The translations under genes and the position numbers were made by a program. This document shows, piece by piece, positions 33,571 to 41,892 of a DNA stretch of 64,000 nucleotides. Position 1 is the first letter of the stretch; each line of letters opens with the position of its first letter. This DNA is from Brenneria corticis (GTDB taxonomy: Bacteria > Pseudomonadota > Gammaproteobacteria > Enterobacterales > Enterobacteriaceae), in the NCBI RefSeq assembly GCF_003115855.1, contig NZ_KZ819074.1:124001-188000 (forward strand), read 5' to 3'. Under the pieces are notes generated by a model. It had not been told where the DNA came from, did no database searches, and saw only the letters and a program-made list of their open reading frames with translations.

Positions 33571-34779
33571 TCAGACCGAAGCCCGACTCACCTCGGCGGG
33601 TTCCTGCTTCACCGGACGGCCTGACTGCACCGTTCCTCCACTGGCCAACACGGCGTGTCCCGCCGCTAAAATATTTCGGGCGCCGTTGATATCCGCATTG
33701 GCGCGATAGCCACAGGCCAGACATTCAAACTGGCTTTGCGTACGGCGATTTCCTTTCGCCACATGCCCGCAGCACCCGCACTTCTGGCTGGTATAGGCGG
33801 GCGCTATCGCCAGTACCCGACCACCCCGCCAGCACTGCTTGTATTCCAGTTGGCGGCGCATTTCGTACCAGCCCTGATCCAGTATCGAACGGTTTAGCCC
33901 TGACTTTGCCCGGACGTTGCGCCCCGGCTGGCTGGCCGTTCCCGCTGCCGACTTTGACATGTTTTTCACCTGCAAGTCCTCAATGACGATCATCGCGTGG
34001 TTATTGCTGATAGCCGTGGTGACCTTGTGCAGGTAGTCGTGGCGGATATTGGCGATATGGCTGTACAGGCGCTGGACTTTGCGTTTCTGCTTCTTCCAGT
34101 TGTGACTGAACTTCACTTTGCGGCTTAACTGCCGCTGGAGCCGCGCCAGCTTGCGCTGACTGGCCTTGAAACTGTTCACCGGCTGGTAGATCGTGCCGTC
34201 GGACAGCGTGGCGAGCTTTGCTACACCGGCGTCCAGCCCCACCATCGACGTGGACTGGTGTACCGGTTCCGCCATCTCATATTCCGTCTGGATGCTGATG
34301 TACCACTTGCCGCATGACTGGCTGACGGTGACGTTTTTCACCTCGCCGATGACCGGGCGGCTATTGCGATAGCGTATCCAGCCCAGCTTAGGTAAAGAGA
34401 TACGGCTGTTTTCCTGATCGAGATTCACCCCTTGCGGGTAACGGAAAGCGTCATGCCGGCCGCGCTTTTTGAACCGTGGCGGTTCCGCCCGCTTCTGGAA
34501 GAAGTTTTTATAGGCCCGCTCCAGGTCTTTCAGGGATTGCTGTAGCGGCTGCGAAGGCGTTTCTTTCAGCCACTGTGTTTCCGGCTCGGTTTTCCATCGA
34601 ACCAGCCATGAAGTCATGTTGGCGTAGCCGATATATTTGCTCCCGCCTTCATAATTTTCGTTTTGCAACGCCAGCGCTTTGTTGAATACGAAACGACACG
34701 CCCCGGCGAAGCGCCGCATATCACGCTCTTGCTCACCATTTGGTCTTAACTGGAATTTGAAAGCTTGTCGTCGTTTCAT
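33571..34779 (-). CDS. tnpB: TnpB (OrfB) RNA-guided nuclease of IS200/IS605 type
   Basis: A 402-residue TnpB protein. The N-terminus MKRRQAFKFQLRPN is typical, followed by RFVFNKAL and PPRFKKRG. The split RuvC residues are all present: Asp in MVGLDAGVAKL near residue 201, Glu in VIEDLQVKNM near residue 270, and Asp in RANADINGARNIL near residue 368. The four-cysteine zinc finger lies at CGCCGH ... CLACG. It should therefore be an active nuclease guided by the omega RNA made from its own 3' end. In intact elements such proteins keep the element at its site by cutting the empty donor. Confidence 0.93.
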   Translation of the reverse strand: MKRRQAFKFQLRPNGEQERDMRRFAGACRFVFNKALALQNENYEGGSKYIGYANMTSWLVRWKTEPETQWLKETPSQPLQQSLKDLERAYKNFFQKRAEPPRFKKRGRHDAFRYPQGVNLDQENSRISLPKLGWIRYRNSRPVIGEVKNVTVSQSCGKWYISIQTEYEMAEPVHQSTSMVGLDAGVAKLATLSDGTIYQPVNSFKASQRKLARLQRQLSRKVKFSHNWKKQKRKVQRLYSHIANIRHDYLHKVTTAISNNHAMIVIEDLQVKNMSKSAAGTASQPGRNVRAKSGLNRSILDQGWYEMRRQLEYKQCWRGGRVLAIAPAYTSQKCGCCGHVAKGNRRTQSQFECLACGYRANADINGARNILAAGHAVLASGGTVQSGRPVKQEPAEVSRASV

Positions 34780-34799
34780 AGCGACGATTATACTTTGGC

Positions 34800-35070
34800 C
34801 TGTGAAAAATGAAATCGATGTTGAAATGGGCGGCGAAGGAGATCACATTCACCTGCTGCTCAACTACCCGCTCAAACTGTCGGTGTCCCGCATGGTTAAT
34901 AGCTTCAAGGGAGTATCGAGCAGATTACTACGTCGCGATCGTCCTGATATAGCCCGTCGGTATTACTACAAGGGTGTGTTGTGGAGTCCGAGTTATTTCG
35001 CAGTAGCTGCGGCGGTGCGCCGATTTCGGTCATCAGGCACTATATTGAGCAGCAAGAAACACCACGTTAG
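34800..35070 (+). pseudogene. Truncated, frameshifted TnpA (Y1 transposase)
   Basis: The remnant lacks about 45 N-terminal residues. It preserves the HUH metal site (GEGDHIHLLLNYP) and the helix LSVSRMVNSFKGVSSRLLRRDRPDIARRYY ... LWSPSYFA. After SYFA one base is missing near 35003. The correct continuation SCGGAPISVIRHYIEQQETPR, which contains the catalytic tyrosine, is read only in another frame. HUH and Tyr are thus uncoupled, and no functional transposase can be made. Confidence 0.85.
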
Positions 35071-35328
35071 GCAGTTCCCACGCCTTATATCCCCGGCCTG
35101 AAGATCGAGGCTTTACGGCGTAACCGGGTAAGCCAAAATAATTACCCGACATTACATTTCGCTTTTAACCGCAATGATGCGTATAAATCTCCGGTTACTT
35201 CCCCTACAATGACCAACTTTTAAAGCTCACCTATTGTGAAGCGATATCCTGCTTTGATAACTATCGGGTTTTGACATTTTGCGCGCCTGTAATCACTTAC
35301 CCGATTTTAACTGAAAGAGGTTGTTCCC

Positions 35329-35937
35329 ATGTCGTTTGCTCCCGCCGTTCTCGATTTCGGTTCACTGACCGAGGTGGTCGCTTTTCTGATGGAAATTGAC
35401 AAGCTGAAAAGCGTGCAGCGCCGTTCAAAAATTATTGGCAGCCCGCGCCATGAGGACTCCGCCGAGCACAGCTGGCATTTTGCCGTCGCCGCCATGAGCC
35501 TGGCGCCTTACGCCGGGAAAGAGGTCGATATCAACCGCGTTATTCAAATGGCGCTGATTCACGATATCGTCGAAATCGATGCCGGCGACGTCATGGTTTA
35601 CGACTTGCCCGCCCGCGTCGCGGTACAGGCTCAGGAAGCGCTGGCCGCCGCGCGGATTTTCGGCCTGCTGCCGGAACCGCAGCGCCAACGGTTCCACCAG
35701 CTGTGGCTGGAATACGAAGCGGGTGAAACCGCCGACGCCCAATTTGCCCTGATGCTCGATCGCGTGCTGCCGGTACTGATGAACCTGCATAATCAGGGGC
35801 AAAGCTGGGTGGAGAACGGCATCCGGCTGGATCAGGTTCTGGGCCGCGCCGAGTTTATCGCCGGGATTAACCCGGAGCTGTGGCGGCACCTGAAACAGCA
35901 TCTGCAAGACGCGCAGGACAAGGGCTGGCTGCTGTAA
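35329..35937 (+). CDS. HD-domain phosphohydrolase (HDDC2/YfbR-like)
   Basis: A 202-residue protein with an HD metal-dependent phosphohydrolase domain. The ligands are visible as H in SPRHEDSAEHSWHF near residue 40, HD in ALIHDIVEIDAGD near residue 76, and a C-terminal Asp in LMLDRVLPVLMN near residue 142. Similar proteins (YfbR, human HDDC2) dephosphorylate 5'-deoxynucleoside monophosphates. The exact substrate is uncertain. An AAGAGG ribosome site precedes the ATG. It stands alone between the IS and the convergent ABC operon. Confidence 0.85.
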   Translation: MSFAPAVLDFGSLTEVVAFLMEIDKLKSVQRRSKIIGSPRHEDSAEHSWHFAVAAMSLAPYAGKEVDINRVIQMALIHDIVEIDAGDVMVYDLPARVAVQAQEALAAARIFGLLPEPQRQRFHQLWLEYEAGETADAQFALMLDRVLPVLMNLHNQGQSWVENGIRLDQVLGRAEFIAGINPELWRHLKQHLQDAQDKGWLL

Positions 35938-36016
35938 CCTATTCACCGATTTTGCCGTTTCCGGCATAATTTCAGCCGCCAGCCAAGGTTCAAAGGCAAG
36001 CGGCGTTTGAGCCGCC

Positions 36017-37324
36017 CTATTCCGCCGGCTTCAGCGCCGTCCTCTCCACATACGGCTTCATAATGCCGTCCGCCTCCTGTTGGGCGCGGGCCGCGGCGTC
36101 ATCCACCTTGGCGTCGGGATCGTTAAGCAAGGCCGCCAGCTGATTTTCCATCGCCTTACGCACGGCGACGGTCTCGTAGGTGGCGTACCACGGATGGGCG
36201 TACTGCAGCTGCGACAGCGCCGTTTTCGCCCGCGGATCCTGCGCCAGATAGTTTTTCATCTCCGGCAGATCGTAAGCGGCCATGCGAGGGGCGAAATAGC
36301 CGGTGAAGCGGCTCCAGCTTCCGTTCACTTCCGGGCTGACCAGATAGCTCAGAAACTGCCAGGCGGCTTTTTTCTGTTCCTCGGAAATGCCTTTAAAACT
36401 CACCAGGCTGGCGCCGCCGATGGTCACGCCGCGGCGCACTTTCTCCGGCATCATCGCCACGCCCAGCGGAAAATCTTTGGTGTTCTCGCGCATAAAGCCC
36501 AACGCCCCGGTGCTAAGCATCGCCATGCCCAGCTTGCCGGAGAAGAACGCGGCGCTGATCTGCTTGGAATTAAGTACGCCGGCGGGCATCACCTTGTGGC
36601 GATAAACCAGATCGCGCCAGAACTGCAACGCCCCTTTGGTGGAGGCGGTGTTGTAATAGACTTCACCGGGATAGTCGGCGTTGTAGTAAGCGCCGCCGTT
36701 GGCGCGCGTCAGAGAAGAGAGCATCCAGCCGCCGTAATCATCGTTGGTGGAGGGGATCATAATTCCCCACTGCCCTTTGGCCGGATCGGTCAGTTTTTTG
36801 GCCACCGCGACCACCTCGTCCCAGGTCTGCGGCGGCTGGTCGAATCCGGCCTGCTTCAGCAGAGTCTCGTTGTAGTACAGGATCGGCGTGGAGTTGTGGA
36901 ACGGAATGGCGTAGGTCACCCCCATCACCTGCGCGTTCTGATGCAGCGCCGGCCAGAAATTTTCACTCAGAAACGGCGTGGCTTGCTCGTCGCCGTATTT
37001 AAACAACTCATCCATCGGCAGGATCTGATCCTTGATAACCAGATCGGCGGTGAAATTGGCCGACATGATCACCAGCGCGGGCGGATCCCCCGCCTTCGCG
37101 GCGGCTTCGGCCTTTACCTTGGTGGTGTCGTAGCCGCCGGTAAAAATACCGCGCACCTCCACCCGATCCTGCGACGCATTGTAGTCGCTAATGATCCGTT
37201 TCATTTCCATCGTCAGCTTGCCGTCCACCGGCGCGGGAAACATAAAGTCGATACTCTGTCTGGCCAGCGCCTGGCTGGCACTGAGCAGCGCGACGGCCAG
37301 CGCCACGACACGGTACTTACGCAT
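36017..37324 (-). CDS. Periplasmic solute-binding protein (UgpB-like) of the gpdQ operon
   Basis: A 435-residue extracellular binding protein, family 1. The signal peptide is MRKYRVVALAVALLSASQALA. The mature part has the UgpB-type opening (IDFMFPAPVDGKLTMEMKRIISDYN), PFHNSTPILYYNETLLKQAGFD and the C-terminal half with WQFLSYLVSPEVN. It is the last gene of a five-gene minus-strand operon (permease, permease, gpdQ, ATPase, binding protein) and overlaps the ATPase gene by 8 bases. With GpdQ in the operon, glycerophosphodiesters or glycerol 3-phosphate are the likely ligands; this is inference. Confidence 0.88.
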   Translation of the reverse strand: MRKYRVVALAVALLSASQALARQSIDFMFPAPVDGKLTMEMKRIISDYNASQDRVEVRGIFTGGYDTTKVKAEAAAKAGDPPALVIMSANFTADLVIKDQILPMDELFKYGDEQATPFLSENFWPALHQNAQVMGVTYAIPFHNSTPILYYNETLLKQAGFDQPPQTWDEVVAVAKKLTDPAKGQWGIMIPSTNDDYGGWMLSSLTRANGGAYYNADYPGEVYYNTASTKGALQFWRDLVYRHKVMPAGVLNSKQISAAFFSGKLGMAMLSTGALGFMRENTKDFPLGVAMMPEKVRRGVTIGGASLVSFKGISEEQKKAAWQFLSYLVSPEVNGSWSRFTGYFAPRMAAYDLPEMKNYLAQDPRAKTALSQLQYAHPWYATYETVAVRKAMENQLAALLNDPDAKVDDAAARAQQEADGIMKPYVERTALKPAE

Positions 37325-38405
37325 GTTTTTTCTCCTGGGATAAATTACGGGCGGTGCGCCCGGAAAACCAATGACAATCCTGTAGCGAAAAGCTCAGCGT
37401 CAGCGCGGCGCCGACCGCCGGCACGCCCTGGCGATTGGCGCGCCGGTAGCGCAACGCGCCCAGCGGGGTATCCACCTGTATCAGGTATTCCGCGCCGAAC
37501 AGCTCGCGCTGCGTCACCGTGGCCGGCAGTTGCACCCGCCCTGCCGCCGCGCCCTGCTCGGTAATATGTTCCGGACGAATGCCCAGCAGCACCGCCGTCA
37601 ACGTGCGGGTTTCGTCCGTTTCCGGCAGCGCGATCTGTTGATCGAGCAGCTCAGCCTGCCCCGACGCGCAGGGCAACGAGATCATATTCATCGTCGGGGT
37701 GCCGATAAATCCCGCCACAAACACGTTGGCGGGATGGGCATACAGCTGTTCGGGCGTGCCTACCTGCTGCAATTCGCCCCGATCCAGCACGGCGATGCGA
37801 TCGGCCATGGTCATGGCCTCAATCTGATCGTGGGTGACGTAAACGGTGGTGGTTTGCAACTGCCGATGCAGCGCCATAATCCCGTCGCGCACGTCGCTGC
37901 GCAGCCGGGCGTCCAGGTTGGACAACGGCTCATCCATCAGAAACAGGCGCGGATCGCGGACAATCGCCCGCGCCATCGCCACCCGCTGACGCTGGCCGCC
38001 GGAGAGTTTTCCCGGCTTGCGGCTCAGCAGGTCTTCAAGCTGCAACAGGCTGGCGACCCGCCGCACCCGCTCCGGATACTCCGCCTTCGGCTCGCCGCGC
38101 ATACGCATGCCGAAGGTGATGTTCTGCCCCACGGTCAGGTGGGGAAACAGCGCGTAGTTCTGGAAGATGAGTGAAAAATTACGCTGCTTCGGGCTCCAGC
38201 CGGTGATATCTTCCTCGCCGAGCAGAATTTGCCCCTCGCTGACGCTCTCCAAACCCGCCAGCATACGCAACAGGGTGCTTTTGCCGCAGCCGGACGGGCC
38301 GACCAGCACCAGAAATTCCCCGGCGGCGATATCCAGCGACAACGATTGCAACGCCGGGGTCTGTTCAAACCGCTTGCTGATATTGCGTAACCGAATCACA
38401 GCCAT
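37317..38405 (-). CDS. ABC transporter ATP-binding protein (UgpC/MalK type)
   Basis: A 362-residue CUT1-family ATPase. Walker A GPSGCGKST near residue 36, Q-loop LIFQNYALFP, signature LSGGQRQRVAMARAIV, Walker B LFLMDEPLSNLDARL and switch His in YVTHDQIEAMTMADR are intact. The C-terminal OB/TOBE regulatory domain includes LGIRPEHI. It overlaps gpdQ by 10 bases at its start and the binding-protein gene by 8 at its end. It energises the two permeases at the head of the operon. Confidence 0.92.
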   Translation of the reverse strand: MAVIRLRNISKRFEQTPALQSLSLDIAAGEFLVLVGPSGCGKSTLLRMLAGLESVSEGQILLGEEDITGWSPKQRNFSLIFQNYALFPHLTVGQNITFGMRMRGEPKAEYPERVRRVASLLQLEDLLSRKPGKLSGGQRQRVAMARAIVRDPRLFLMDEPLSNLDARLRSDVRDGIMALHRQLQTTTVYVTHDQIEAMTMADRIAVLDRGELQQVGTPEQLYAHPANVFVAGFIGTPTMNMISLPCASGQAELLDQQIALPETDETRTLTAVLLGIRPEHITEQGAAAGRVQLPATVTQRELFGAEYLIQVDTPLGALRYRRANRQGVPAVGAALTLSFSLQDCHWFSGRTARNLSQEKKHA

Positions 38406-39229
38406 GGCTCATCCACCGGGCAGCTGATCCGCGGATCGTAGCGATAAGGACCGGCAAACGGCGCCAGCGACTGGCAATAGCTGACCAGACCGGTAAGCGG
38501 AACGTGGCGGTGCATAACGAAAGAGGCCGGTTCAAGATTGTAGTAAGGCGCGTCGTCATGATGAAAATAGGGCACCTGGTGCACCGTGCCCGGCACGGTG
38601 GCGACAATCGCCTGCCGATATTGGGTAACGATCAGGCGATGGTTATGGCCGCAGAACACCCGCGTCAGCTGCGGGAAACGCTCGATCAACTGCAATATTT
38701 CGCGGCCGTTTTCGCAGGCGATGGGATCCATCTGCGCCGACCCCAGCGGCAGCGGCGGATGGTGCATGAAGATCGCGCTTTCCCGCTCCTGATGCGCCGT
38801 TAACTGCTGCTCCAGCCAGTCAAGCGTCGCCGGCGTCAGCCAGCCTTTCGACTGCCCGGTCAAACTGCTGTCGATAAACAACAGCCGTAGCGGGAAGTCG
38901 TCCACCGCATAGCGGATATTTTCCGCGTCGTCCCCCAGCTGCGGGCACAGCGGACGCATGGCGTCGAGAAAATGGTGTTTGTCGTCGTGATTGCCCGGGA
39001 TCACGTACAGCGGATAGTCCAGCATCTGCAGCACGCGGCGCGCCACCTGATACTCCCGCGGGCAGCCGCAGTTGACGATATCGCCGCTCACCACCACCGC
39101 GTCCGGCCGTTCCGTCAGCGCGTTCAGCTGACTGACCACCTGCGCATTCTGACCGTTGACATCAATAAATTCATATAACTTGCGCCCCTCACTGCGAAAA
39201 TGCAGATCGGAAATCTGTGCCAGCAACAT
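38396..39229 (-). CDS. gpdQ: Glycerophosphodiester phosphodiesterase GpdQ
   Basis: A 277-residue calcineurin-like binuclear metallophosphoesterase that releases glycerol 3-phosphate from glycerophosphodiesters. It closely follows Klebsiella/Enterobacter GpdQ: MLLAQISDLHFRSEG at the start (metal ligands D8 and H10), VVVSGDIVNCG, VIPGNHDDKHHF (Asn80), FMHHPPLPLGSAQMDPIACENG and FCGHNHRL (the H-x-H pair). The protein has no signal peptide, so substrates must be imported. It is embedded between permease and ATPase genes of a UgpBAEC-like importer, linking uptake and hydrolysis. The start at 39229 is set by homology; the upstream extension overlaps the permease. Confidence 0.93.
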   Translation of the reverse strand: MLLAQISDLHFRSEGRKLYEFIDVNGQNAQVVSQLNALTERPDAVVVSGDIVNCGCPREYQVARRVLQMLDYPLYVIPGNHDDKHHFLDAMRPLCPQLGDDAENIRYAVDDFPLRLLFIDSSLTGQSKGWLTPATLDWLEQQLTAHQERESAIFMHHPPLPLGSAQMDPIACENGREILQLIERFPQLTRVFCGHNHRLIVTQYRQAIVATVPGTVHQVPYFHHDDAPYYNLEPASFVMHRHVPLTGLVSYCQSLAPFAGPYRYDPRISCPVDEPWL

Positions 39230-39239
39230 GGCGTTTCTC

Positions 39240-40085
39240 CTACTTGATACCCGAAAAACCAAAACTACTCAGAAACTGTTTTTGGAACAGTACGAACGCC
39301 AGCATCAGCGGCAAACACACCAGCAGCGTGCCGGCGCAAATCAGCCCCCACTGCCCGCCGGACTCCGCGCCCATGGCAAACGACACCAGACCGATGGTCA
39401 GCACCTGTTTGTCCGGGTCGTTGAGCACCATCAGCGGCCACAGATATTCGTTCCAGTGGTAGGTGATGCTGACGGTGGCGAAAGCCAGAATCGACGGCCA
39501 GGTCATGGGGATCAGCACGTGGAACACCACCTGCCACCAGCGGCAGCCCTCCATCAGCGCCGCCTCTTCAATTTCTTTGGAAATATTGAGAAACGCCTGG
39601 CGCATCAGGAATACGCCGAACGCCGAGGCAAAATAGGGCATCATCACCCCGGTCAGGGTATTGAGCAGGCCCAGCTGTTTCAGCGTCATCATGTTCGGCA
39701 CCATCATTACCACCGGCATGATCATCAGTTGGATCAGCAGCAGATAGAACAGCAGGGTTTTGCCGCGAAACTGGTGGTAGGCGAAGATGTATCCGGCGGT
39801 GGTGATGGTCGCCAACTGCACCAGAAAGGTGCCCAGCGCGAAAATCAGCGTGTTGGCGTACAGGCGGGGCCAGTCGGCGCTGCTCCACGCCTCGCGGAAG
39901 TTATCCAGCGTCAGCGGAAAACGGGGCAACAGCGAAGCCATATCCGCGCCAAAACTGCCGGTGCTGACGGACGACGACAGCATCCACAGAAAGGGGCTGA
40001 TCCACAGCAGCGCGGCGCAGATCAACAGCAGCGGCAGCGTCAGGCGGCTGGTCGCCCGCAGCGGGCGGAAACGCTCAGCGCTCAT
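39240..40085 (-). CDS. ABC transporter permease (UgpE-like)
   Basis: A 281-residue CUT1-family permease with six membrane segments. The ATPase-docking EAA loop is EEAALMEGCRWWQVVFHVLIPMTWP near residue 170. Hallmarks of the second permease (UgpE/MalG) are PFLWMLSSS near the start and TYHWNEYLWPLMVL. It overlaps the first permease gene by 11 bases and ends 10 bases before gpdQ. It forms the channel with the upstream gene product. Confidence 0.9.
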   Translation of the reverse strand: MSAERFRPLRATSRLTLPLLLICAALLWISPFLWMLSSSVSTGSFGADMASLLPRFPLTLDNFREAWSSADWPRLYANTLIFALGTFLVQLATITTAGYIFAYHQFRGKTLLFYLLLIQLMIMPVVMMVPNMMTLKQLGLLNTLTGVMMPYFASAFGVFLMRQAFLNISKEIEEAALMEGCRWWQVVFHVLIPMTWPSILAFATVSITYHWNEYLWPLMVLNDPDKQVLTIGLVSFAMGAESGGQWGLICAGTLLVCLPLMLAFVLFQKQFLSSFGFSGIK

Positions 40086-40947
40086 AGTGCGCTCCTTTTT
40101 CCAGCACGCGCAGGTTCAGCACCGAGAACGCGAACAGCAGCAGCAGCGTGAGAAAGGTGGCGGCGGAGGCTTTACCGAGATCGTGGGTATCGTTCGCCAG
40201 ATCCTGAATGTAATACAGCAGCACGTTGGTGGCGTTGTTCGGCCCGCCGCGCGTCATCACCGCCACGTGGTCGATCTGGGTAATGGCGTAAATAAAGGCG
40301 ATGGTGACGACAAAGGCGGTGGTCGGCCGCAGCAGCGGCAGGGTGACATGGAAAAAAACCTGCGATTTCGACGCCCCTTCCATAATGGCGGCTTCGCGCG
40401 CCGACGTGGAAATGGCCTGCAGTCCGGCCAGAAAAAACAGCATGTAGTAACCGGCGAATTTCCAGATGCCGATAACGCTCACCGCCGCCAGCGCCGTATC
40501 GCTCATGCCCAGGTAGTTATTGTTCATCGGGCCGAAAACTTTCGCCAGATAGTAATCCAACAGCCCCAGCCCCGGCATAAAGATAAACAGCCACAGCGTC
40601 GCCGCGCTGACCAACGGCACAATCATCGGAAAGAAAAAGGCGGTGCGCAGCCAGCGGTTGATGGGGGTGTTTTCCCACAGCATCACCGCCAGCAGCAAGG
40701 CCAGCAGCACGCCGGGGATCACGGTCAGCAGGATATACAGCACATTGTTCCACAGCGCCTGCCAGAACACCGCGTCCCGCAGCAGGCGCTCCACGTTGTC
40801 CAGGCCGACGAACTGCGGCTGGCCGGCGTTCATCCGGGTGTCATAGAGGCTGTCGATGGCCGAACGCAGCAGCGGGAAATAGGTAAAGGCGAACAGGAAA
40901 ATCAGCGTTGGCAACAGCACCAGGTAAGGAAAATATTTTGCACGCAT
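40075..40947 (-). CDS. ABC transporter permease (UgpA-like), first gene of the operon
   Basis: A 290-residue CUT1-family permease with six membrane segments (LVLLPTLIFLFAFTYFPLLRS at the start). The EAA loop is REAAIMEGASKSQVFFHVTLPLLRPT near residue 185, and VMTRGGPNNATNVLLYYIQD is typical of UgpA/MalF-like subunits. It is the first gene of the operon reading left. Upstream, on the minus strand at about 41021-41003, CTGTCAC-CGAA-CCGTCTC resembles a weak Pho box, so phosphate control is possible but not secure. Confidence 0.88.
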   Translation of the reverse strand: MRAKYFPYLVLLPTLIFLFAFTYFPLLRSAIDSLYDTRMNAGQPQFVGLDNVERLLRDAVFWQALWNNVLYILLTVIPGVLLALLLAVMLWENTPINRWLRTAFFFPMIVPLVSAATLWLFIFMPGLGLLDYYLAKVFGPMNNNYLGMSDTALAAVSVIGIWKFAGYYMLFFLAGLQAISTSAREAAIMEGASKSQVFFHVTLPLLRPTTAFVVTIAFIYAITQIDHVAVMTRGGPNNATNVLLYYIQDLANDTHDLGKASAATFLTLLLLFAFSVLNLRVLEKGAHYER

Positions 40948-41090
40948 AACGCATCAGTCACGAAGAGTGAAACACCAGGGGATCACCATAAAGACTTGAT
41001 ATGTCAGCGGGGAGACGGTTCGGTGACAGTTTGTTTGCAGGCGAGGAGACACACCGGGATAACACGGGGTTTACCTGGTTGACAAAATCT

Positions 41091-41119
41091 TTGACATGCA
41101 TAACGCAGGTGACTAGATT
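41091..41119 (+). promoter_or_regulatory. Sigma-70 promoter of the two-gene cassette
   Basis: TTGACA (41091-41096) and TAGATT (41114-41119) are exactly 17 bases apart on the plus strand. This gives a leader of about 70 bases before the first cassette gene. A second TTGACA overlaps just upstream at 41079-41084. Confidence 0.7.
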
Positions 41120-41195
41120 GCTAAATATGTGCGTGACGCCGTTAGGGGAACGCAAAGGGTCGATAGCTAAAAAATAGCGAGCGGAGGGGTATCAC

Positions 41196-41408
41196 ATGAT
41201 GCATAAATTCAAAGGAAATAGGATTTATGATGCAAAAAGCCTCGGTCTTGAACAAGTCGTTACGGCAAAGGAACTGATAGACATAACAAAAGCCGATCGC
41301 GATCGCATCTCATCGGTTAAATTTACTCCCCCGGAAATTGGCGGGAAAGGGTTCGGCACCTTTCATATAAAATTTCGCCATAATAAATATATCGTTTCTG
41401 AGGATTAG
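41196..41408 (+). CDS. Unrecognised small protein, first gene of cassette
   Basis: A 70-residue soluble, basic protein (MMHKFKGNRIYDAK ... KFRHNKYIVSED). A GGAGGGG ribosome site precedes the ATG. No family is recognised. The middle contains a polar helix-like stretch (ELIDITKADRDRI), and the second half looks beta-rich with glycines (EIGGKGFGTFHIKF). It ends two bases before the next gene, so the two form an operon driven by the promoter at 41091. The pair is more AT-rich than gcvP or the transporter operon on either side, which suggests acquisition. Confidence 0.7.
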   Translation: MMHKFKGNRIYDAKSLGLEQVVTAKELIDITKADRDRISSVKFTPPEIGGKGFGTFHIKFRHNKYIVSED

Positions 41409-41410
41409 AA

Positions 41411-41827
41411 ATGTCAGAGCTCATGGATGATAGGCGCGGTAAACAAAGCGGCAAAGAACATCAGGATGTTCTGGTAGAGAAAATAATTGAAAACCAGCGG
41501 CTTGATATTGCTGTAAAAGAAAAAGAACAGGAAGCCCGCGTAAAAGAAATAGAATCAAATGAAAGATTAGGGCTTCGCGCCATTGAGGCCCAAGAGAAGG
41601 TTCAGACCGCGCTTGGAAAAAGAGAGACCACCAACATATCCATTCGTGTTGGTGGTTTTGTTTTATGCTTTTTTGCCATTTTGATTTTTATTGGCTTTGC
41701 GATAAAAAACGATGCAAAGGATATCGTTATAGAGCTAATGAAATATATCGTGCCGCTCGTCATTGGCGGCGTCGGCGGTTTTTATCTTGGCAAATCGAAA
41801 GGCAAAGAAGAAAGCGAGAAAGACTAA
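41411..41827 (+). CDS. Unrecognised coiled-coil/two-TM membrane protein, second gene of cassette
   Basis: A 138-residue protein. Residues 1-75 are strongly charged and heptad-like (EKIIENQRLDIAVKEKEQEA and following), consistent with a cytoplasmic coiled coil. Two hydrophobic segments follow at about 79-98 (VGGFVLCFFAILIFIGFAI) and 110-128, the second with a glycine zipper (VIGGVGGFYLG). The end is basic and charged. This layout suggests a membrane-anchored oligomer whose partner could be the small soluble protein encoded just upstream. No family was recognised, and a defence or phage-exclusion role is only one possibility. Confidence 0.72.
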   Translation: MSELMDDRRGKQSGKEHQDVLVEKIIENQRLDIAVKEKEQEARVKEIESNERLGLRAIEAQEKVQTALGKRETTNISIRVGGFVLCFFAILIFIGFAIKNDAKDIVIELMKYIVPLVIGGVGGFYLGKSKGKEESEKD

Positions 41828-41844
41828 AGCCCGAGACGGCGATA

Positions 41845-41874
41845 ATCAGCCCGCCGGATAACGGGCGGGCTGAT
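41845..41874. terminator. Bidirectional hairpin between cassette and gcvP
   Basis: ATCAGCCCGCC-GGATAACG-GGCGGGCTGAT is a perfect 11-bp inverted repeat between two convergent genes. No long T tail is present on either strand. Confidence 0.7.
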
Positions 41875-41892
41875 CGCTCAAAGGCGGCGGAT

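Larger units (their letters stand above)
33527..35119. mobile_element. IS200/IS605-family insertion sequence (IS608-like ends)
   Basis: The element encodes an intact TnpB on the minus strand and a remnant of TnpA on the plus strand. The right end (minus-strand sense) has the family-typical palindrome CCTTTAGGGCGGGGAGGATG and finishes TCAA at 33527. The other end begins GCCGTAAAGCC with a second palindrome (CTTCAGGCCGGGG) and abuts TTAC (35120-35123). TTAC on the left and TCAA on the right are the cleavage tetranucleotides of IS608, and no target duplication is expected. Boundaries are therefore predicted to the base, but inferred. Confidence 0.8.

Noticed and set aside
39156..41082. Two long plus-strand frames opposite the gpdQ operon permeases
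   Set aside because: Both are antisense shadows of the two permease genes, whose motifs and overlaps are clear.
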